A DNA stretch of 64,000 nt. It comes from Thalassococcus sp. S3. Its GTDB lineage: Bacteria; Pseudomonadota; Alphaproteobacteria; Rhodobacterales; Rhodobacteraceae. The position numbers and the translations under genes were made by a program. Of this stretch, positions 60,442 through 64,000 are shown in pieces. Each line of letters begins with the position of its first letter. Position 1 is the stretch's first letter. The notes under the pieces were generated by a model, which was not told where the DNA came from, searched no databases, and was given only the letters and a program-made list of their open reading frames with translations. The stretch spans positions 4,030,001 to 4,094,000 of the forward strand of contig NZ_CP022303.1 of NCBI RefSeq assembly GCF_004216475.1. The letters are read 5' to 3'.

Positions 60442-61125
60442 CTACTCCAGCACAGCCGGGATTGGCGGATTACCGGTCAGGCCGACCCCTTCTTTTACCG
60501 CATCGGCGTTCTCGGCGACCCCGAGGAAGTTGTTCATCGCCGCGTAATACTGCCCCATATGGTCGCTCAGCAGGCGGCCGATATGCTGGCCGTTCTCCTC
60601 GGTGTTCGAGGCCAGCTCGGCCAGAACCGCGACCCAGGTCGTTACGATCACCCCAGCGCTGGCGAGCCGCTGCATCGTCACATCGGTGATCAGGGGATTG
60701 AAATCGGCGCTGGCATCCATGACCACGTAAGTCTCGTACCCGTCGCGGAGCGCGGAGATCGCGGGGAACGCTGCACAGACCTCGGTGGCGAGACCGGAAA
60801 TCACCAGCTTCTTGCGGCCCGTCGCCTCGACCGCGCGGCGGGACGTTTCGTCTTTCCAAAAATTCACAAAGGGGCGATCGATCACCTCGACCTGGGGAAA
60901 AAGCGCCTTGAGTTCGGGCATGGTCGGCCCGTTCGGGCCCTTGGGCCAGCTTGTGCCCATGATGACGGGGATATCAAAGGCCTTGGCCGTTCGCGCATGG
61001 CCGAGGATGTTGTTTTTCAGCTGTAGCGGGTCGATCGAGGGCAGAAATTGCATCAGCCCCGCCTGATGATCGATCATCAGGAACACGCAATTGTCGGGGG
61101 TCAGGTCGGATTGCGGAAGTGCCAT
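60442..61125 (-). CDS. Isochorismatase-family cysteine hydrolase
   Basis: Hydrolase of 227 aa from the ATG at 61125 behind AAAGGAGACCACT. The catalytic Asp is in F-L-M-I-D-H-Q (about 16-22), Lys is in W-K-D-E-T near 108, and the nucleophilic Cys is in S-G-L-A-T-E-V-C-A near 125-133. A cis-peptide region is near T-E-V. It resembles the YcaC-like octameric group of unknown substrate more than true isochorismatases. It is divergent from a LysR regulator, which probably controls it. Confidence 0.88.
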   Translation of the reverse strand: MALPQSDLTPDNCVFLMIDHQAGLMQFLPSIDPLQLKNNILGHARTAKAFDIPVIMGTSWPKGPNGPTMPELKALFPQVEVIDRPFVNFWKDETSRRAVEATGRKKLVISGLATEVCAAFPAISALRDGYETYVVMDASADFNPLITDVTMQRLASAGVIVTTWVAVLAELASNTEENGQHIGRLLSDHMGQYYAAMNNFLGVAENADAVKEGVGLTGNPPIPAVLE

Positions 61126-61265
61126 AGTGGTCTCCTTTGGTTCGGCCTTGAAGGTCATGTGCATCCATGCTCACCATGCCGGGCCGCACGGACAGGACAG
61201 GACATGGCGCATCAGGACGTTGAAACAATTGAGCAAATCCGGGCCACAGCATGGGCGGAAACGGG

Positions 61266-62162
61266 ATGATCCTGTCGGACCTCACCGATGCGCGAATTCT
61301 GACGACCTTGCGCGGTACTGGCAGCTTTGCGGGCACGGCGCGGGCGCTGCGGTTGCCCACGACGACGGTCAGTCGCCGCATTGCCAAGATGGAGGAACGG
61401 GCCGGGCTGCGCCTCTTTGAAAGATCCACACGCCAGGTTTGCATCACCGAAGCCGGTGAGGTGGCTGCCGATCACGCCGCCCAGATGCTGCAGGAAGCGG
61501 AAGCGGCGGAGTTGAGCATCGACCATTTGCGCGGCGCGCCGGCAGGACGTGTCGCGCTTAGCACGCCGGTTATCTTTGGTCAGGCGCTGCTCGCCTCGGT
61601 CGCATCGGGGTTTTTGCAGGCCTATCCCGACTGCACGCTCGAAATCGATCTGTCGGATCGGCATGTCGATCTGATCGAAGAGCGTTTCGACGTCGTGATC
61701 CGGGTGGGACCCCCTGAAAATGACGAGATCATCGTCAAGCCGCTGGGTGTGGTCTATGCCAATCTCTACCGGGCCGCCGACCTGCCAGCCCCGGAAGATC
61801 CGGCCAGCCTGGCAAAGTTACCGATCGGGGTTTTGCATGCCGGGTTCGGGCCGTCGCCAACCCTTCAGCTCACATCGGCTCAAGGGCGCGACACGACACT
61901 TCGGGTCTCCCCGGCCTTGGTTACGATGAACCCCTGGCTCTTGCGGGAGGCCGCATTGAACAGCGAGATGGTGGTGGTGCTCCCGGATATCGTGGCCGCC
62001 CCCGCGGTCGAAGAGGGGCGGCTGCACCGGGTGTTGCCCGACTGGCATGCGCGGCGGGCTCCGGTCCATCTGGCCTTCACCTCCCGCCGGCTCATGCGAC
62101 CGGCGGTGAGGGCCTTCGTGGATTACGCGTTCGAGGCCATTCCTCCAAAGCTGAAAGCCTGA
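61266..62162 (+). CDS. LysR-family transcriptional regulator
   Basis: LysR-type regulator of 298 aa. The HTH includes T-L-R-G-T-G-S-F-A-G-T-A-R-A-L-R-L-P-T-T and V-S-R-R-I-A-K-M-E, followed by the linker helix and an effector domain with L-S-T-P-V-I-F-G-Q and I-R-V-G. It belongs to the short-linker, DsdC/AphB-like branch common next to YcaC-type hydrolases. The divergent arrangement with the isochorismatase-like gene (140 bp between starts) suggests it controls that gene. Confidence 0.92.
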   Translation: MILSDLTDARILTTLRGTGSFAGTARALRLPTTTVSRRIAKMEERAGLRLFERSTRQVCITEAGEVAADHAAQMLQEAEAAELSIDHLRGAPAGRVALSTPVIFGQALLASVASGFLQAYPDCTLEIDLSDRHVDLIEERFDVVIRVGPPENDEIIVKPLGVVYANLYRAADLPAPEDPASLAKLPIGVLHAGFGPSPTLQLTSAQGRDTTLRVSPALVTMNPWLLREAALNSEMVVVLPDIVAAPAVEEGRLHRVLPDWHARRAPVHLAFTSRRLMRPAVRAFVDYAFEAIPPKLKA

Positions 62163-62186
62163 GAGAGGCCCCTGCCAGCGGTGACC

Positions 62187-62939
62187 TTACGGCTGCTCGT
62201 CGTCGTCCTTGCTGCTTTTGGGCAGGTTGAAGAAGCTGTCAGCATCCACCAGCGGCTCGCTGTCTTCCTTGTCGTCATCATCATTGTCGCTGAGCGAGAA
62301 CGTCTCCAACCCCTCGATGGCCGTCGGGATCTTGGGCTCCGCTTCCATCTCAAGCGATTGTTCGGTGCTCACCAGCTTGCGACGCTCGTCATCGCTCATC
62401 ACATCGCCTTCGGCGGCCTTCTTGGCGGCGGCTTTCTGAACGGCGGCGTCCAACTCGGACTGCTTGGTGAGGCCCAAAGCGACCGGATCGACCGGCTGAA
62501 TGTTCGAGATGTTCCAATGCGTCCGCTCCCGGATCGACTGGATCGTCGGCTTCGTCGTACCCACCAGCTTGGAGATCTGACCGTCCGTCAGCTCGGGATG
62601 GAACTTCACCAGCCACAGGATCGCCGCCGGTCGGTCCTGACGTTTGGAGAGCGGCGTATAACGTGGCCCGCGGCGTTTTTCCTCGCCCACAGCTGCGGCA
62701 TTGAACTTCAGCTTGAGCTTGTGCAGCGGGCTGCCCTCGGCCGCGTCGATCTCGTCCTGGGTCAGCTGATTGTTGGCAATCGGATCAAAACCCTTCACAC
62801 CCGCAGCCACATCGCCATCGGCGATGCCCTGCACTTCCAACTCGTGCATGCCGACAAAATCCGCGATCTGCTTGAAGCTGATCGTGGTGTTGTCGACCAG
62901 CCAGACGGCGGTCGCTTTGGCCATCAATGGTTTTGCCAT
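62187..62939 (-). CDS. trcR: DUF1013 family cell-cycle transcriptional regulator (TrcR-like)
   Basis: Protein of 250 aa typical of Alphaproteobacteria. It starts M-A-K-P-L-M-A-K-A-T-A-V-W-L-V-D-N-T-T. The first HTH-like segment is I-S-F-K-Q-I-A-D-F-V-G-M-H-E-L-E-V (about 21-37). The second is L-T-D-G-Q-I-S-K-L-V-G-T-T-K-P-T-I (about 117-133), preceded by R-P-A-A-I-L-W-L-V-K. A long acidic tail follows, with D-N-D-D-D-D-K-E-D. The start at 62939 follows TAGGAGACGCGAG. A role in cell-cycle transcription is known from family annotation. Confidence 0.88.
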   Translation of the reverse strand: MAKPLMAKATAVWLVDNTTISFKQIADFVGMHELEVQGIADGDVAAGVKGFDPIANNQLTQDEIDAAEGSPLHKLKLKFNAAAVGEEKRRGPRYTPLSKRQDRPAAILWLVKFHPELTDGQISKLVGTTKPTIQSIRERTHWNISNIQPVDPVALGLTKQSELDAAVQKAAAKKAAEGDVMSDDERRKLVSTEQSLEMEAEPKIPTAIEGLETFSLSDNDDDDKEDSEPLVDADSFFNLPKSSKDDDEQP

Positions 62940-63067
62940 CTCGCGTCTCCTAAAAACATATCTCTTCCATCGCCTGAAACAGGCGGCCTTGGCATCCAAG
63001 GCGGGTTTCCGTTGTCGGGGAACTTCCGGCGTATATAGTCGGACCATGACGGGAAGGGAAGAGTGGA

Positions 63068-63691
63068 ATGCGTTGGTTGATCCTGTGGCTACTGTCGGCT
63101 CTGCCGCTTTGGGCCGATGGTGAGAAAGCCGGGATCTTCGATTACTACGTGCTGAGCCTGAGTTGGTCGCCAAACTGGTGTGCGCTGGAAGGGGATGCAC
63201 GCGGAGCGGAGCAATGCGCGCGCGATCTTGGCTGGTCGTTGCATGGGCTTTGGCCGCAATATCATCGGGGCTGGCCCTCCTATTGCCCCACGACTCATCG
63301 TGCGCCATCCCGCCAGATGACGGGTGCGATGGCGGACATCATGGGCAGCGGTGGATTGGCATGGCATCAGTGGAAAAAGCACGGAACCTGCTCGGGCCTG
63401 TCGGCGGCCGCCTATTTCTCCCTGTCGCGAGACGCTTACCGGACTGTCACGCGACCCGACGTTTTTCGCAGGCTCGACCGGTCCGTCAAACTGCCCGCGA
63501 GTGTGATCGAGGACGCTTTTCTGGAGGCAAACGACAGCTTTGAGCCGGACGGGATCACCGTGACTTGCCGCAACGGGCATATTCAGGAAGTCCGCGTTTG
63601 TCTGTCAAAGGAGTTGCGCCCCGTTCCCTGCGGGCAGGATGTCGTTAAGGATTGCACGCTCCGTGACGCTGTTTTCGAAGCAGTGCGATAG
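63068..63691 (+). CDS. Secreted ribonuclease T2
   Basis: Exported endoribonuclease of 207 aa with a signal peptide (about 1-16, L-S-A-L-P-L-W-A-D). The two catalytic segments are present: CAS I L-H-G-L-W-P-Q near residue 58 and CAS II H-Q-W-K-K-H-G-T-C near 100. Y-V-L-S-L-S-W-S-P-N-W-C near the mature start and six or more cysteines fit the family. It degrades RNA in the periplasm or outside the cell, probably for nutrient scavenging. Confidence 0.93.
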   Translation: MRWLILWLLSALPLWADGEKAGIFDYYVLSLSWSPNWCALEGDARGAEQCARDLGWSLHGLWPQYHRGWPSYCPTTHRAPSRQMTGAMADIMGSGGLAWHQWKKHGTCSGLSAAAYFSLSRDAYRTVTRPDVFRRLDRSVKLPASVIEDAFLEANDSFEPDGITVTCRNGHIQEVRVCLSKELRPVPCGQDVVKDCTLRDAVFEAVR

Positions 63692-63724
63692 AACAGTCCC
63701 GACACGCGCATGAAGACCATTTCT

Positions 63725-64000
63725 CTAGCAATCCGGTGTCCAGTCGGGGCGCCCGAAGAGACGCATCCAGACCTCATGTGCAGTGCGTGCACGCCGCAGG
63801 TCGTGCCAAAGCCCCGGCAACTCGGAAAACCAGACCACCACCGGATTACGACTGTCGAAATCCCGTTTCAGGCCGTAGCGGGGCCGCTCCTCCTCGGGCT
63901 GGAAGGTCCCGAACAGACGGTCCCAAAGGATCGTGATGCCGCCGTAATTGCGGTCGAGGTATTTGTCATCCGCGCCGTGATGCACGCGGTGGTTCGAGGG
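63725..64000 (-). CDS. Sterol desaturase/fatty acid hydroxylase family protein (partial)
   Basis: C-terminal 91 codons of a membrane di-iron oxygenase; the rest lies beyond the right edge. The last His box reads N-H-R-V-H-H-G (first codons of the segment), followed by D-K-Y-L-D-R-N-Y-G-G-I-T-I-L-W-D-R-L-F-G-T-F, a very conserved ending in this family. Members hydroxylate or desaturate lipids or carotenoids. It is convergent with the RNase T2 gene, 33 bp apart. Confidence 0.9.
   Translation of the reverse strand, partial: PSNHRVHHGADDKYLDRNYGGITILWDRLFGTFQPEEERPRYGLKRDFDSRNPVVVWFSELPGLWHDLRRARTAHEVWMRLFGRPDWTPDC

Overview
The window looks like the chromosome of an alphaproteobacterium, most likely Rhodobacterales (Roseobacter group). 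This is inferred from gene content: an FnrL-type regulator divergent from hemN across a perfect FNR box, a membrane-anchored CycM-type cytochrome c, a DUF1013/TrcR-type cell-cycle regulator, two tripartite tricarboxylate (TTT) transporters, a YejABEF peptide importer, and high GC. Coding density is high, and most genes lie in tight operons with 1-8 nt spacings or ATGA-type overlaps. No CRISPR array, tRNA or rRNA was found. The one RNA gene recognised is the small SRP RNA.

Layout. 1-4918 (minus): AMP-forming acyl-CoA (oxalyl-CoA-like) ligase, ketopantoate-reductase-like enzyme, two-domain universal stress protein, then tctC and a truncated tctB of a first TTT transporter. 5123-6910 (minus): a methyltransferase and an unusual acyltransferase fused to a cyclic-nucleotide-binding domain. 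7558-10082 (minus): a 7TM-type histidine kinase and NarL-type regulator. 10423-14118 (minus): a QseBC-like two-component system, an RTX calcium-binding protein with a duplicated module, a 48-residue membrane protein and a YgiW-like OB-fold protein. 14384-14520: relic of an IS6-family transposase.

14894-26301: a complete aerobactin-type (NIS) siderophore locus: siderophore reductase, RhtX-like importer, TonB receptor, lysine N-hydroxylase (iucD), MFS exporter candidate, and iucA-iucB-iucC. It is followed by decayed remains of a PaaK-type CoA ligase and a TetR regulator flanking an intact RidA gene. 28267-36641 (minus): an eight-gene sugar-acid operon (tctCBA, RhmD/LyxD-type dehydratase, DapA-like dehydratase, GntR regulator, PdxA2-like dehydrogenase, ketoglutarate semialdehyde dehydrogenase) with a perfect 16-bp palindrome upstream as the probable operator. 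37024-40737: PQQ-type sugar dehydrogenase, fnrL and hemN. 40829-46527: yejABEF.

46713-64000: housekeeping genes. These are cycM, pheA, an SRPBCC protein, nudC, a CpdB-like nucleotidase and ffs, then two alpha/beta hydrolases and a TetR regulator with two operator palindromes. Next come dnaX, a RidA paralog, ybaB, a TraB/GumN protein and recR, a YwqG-like protein, an isochorismatase-like hydrolase with a divergent LysR regulator, TrcR, RNase T2 and the end of a sterol-desaturase-like gene.

How the parts work together. The two TTT transporters feed organic or sugar acids into adjacent catabolic enzymes; the second pathway probably ends in 2-oxoglutarate. The siderophore genes cover synthesis, export, re-uptake and reductive release of iron. 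FnrL and HemN link heme synthesis to oxygen.
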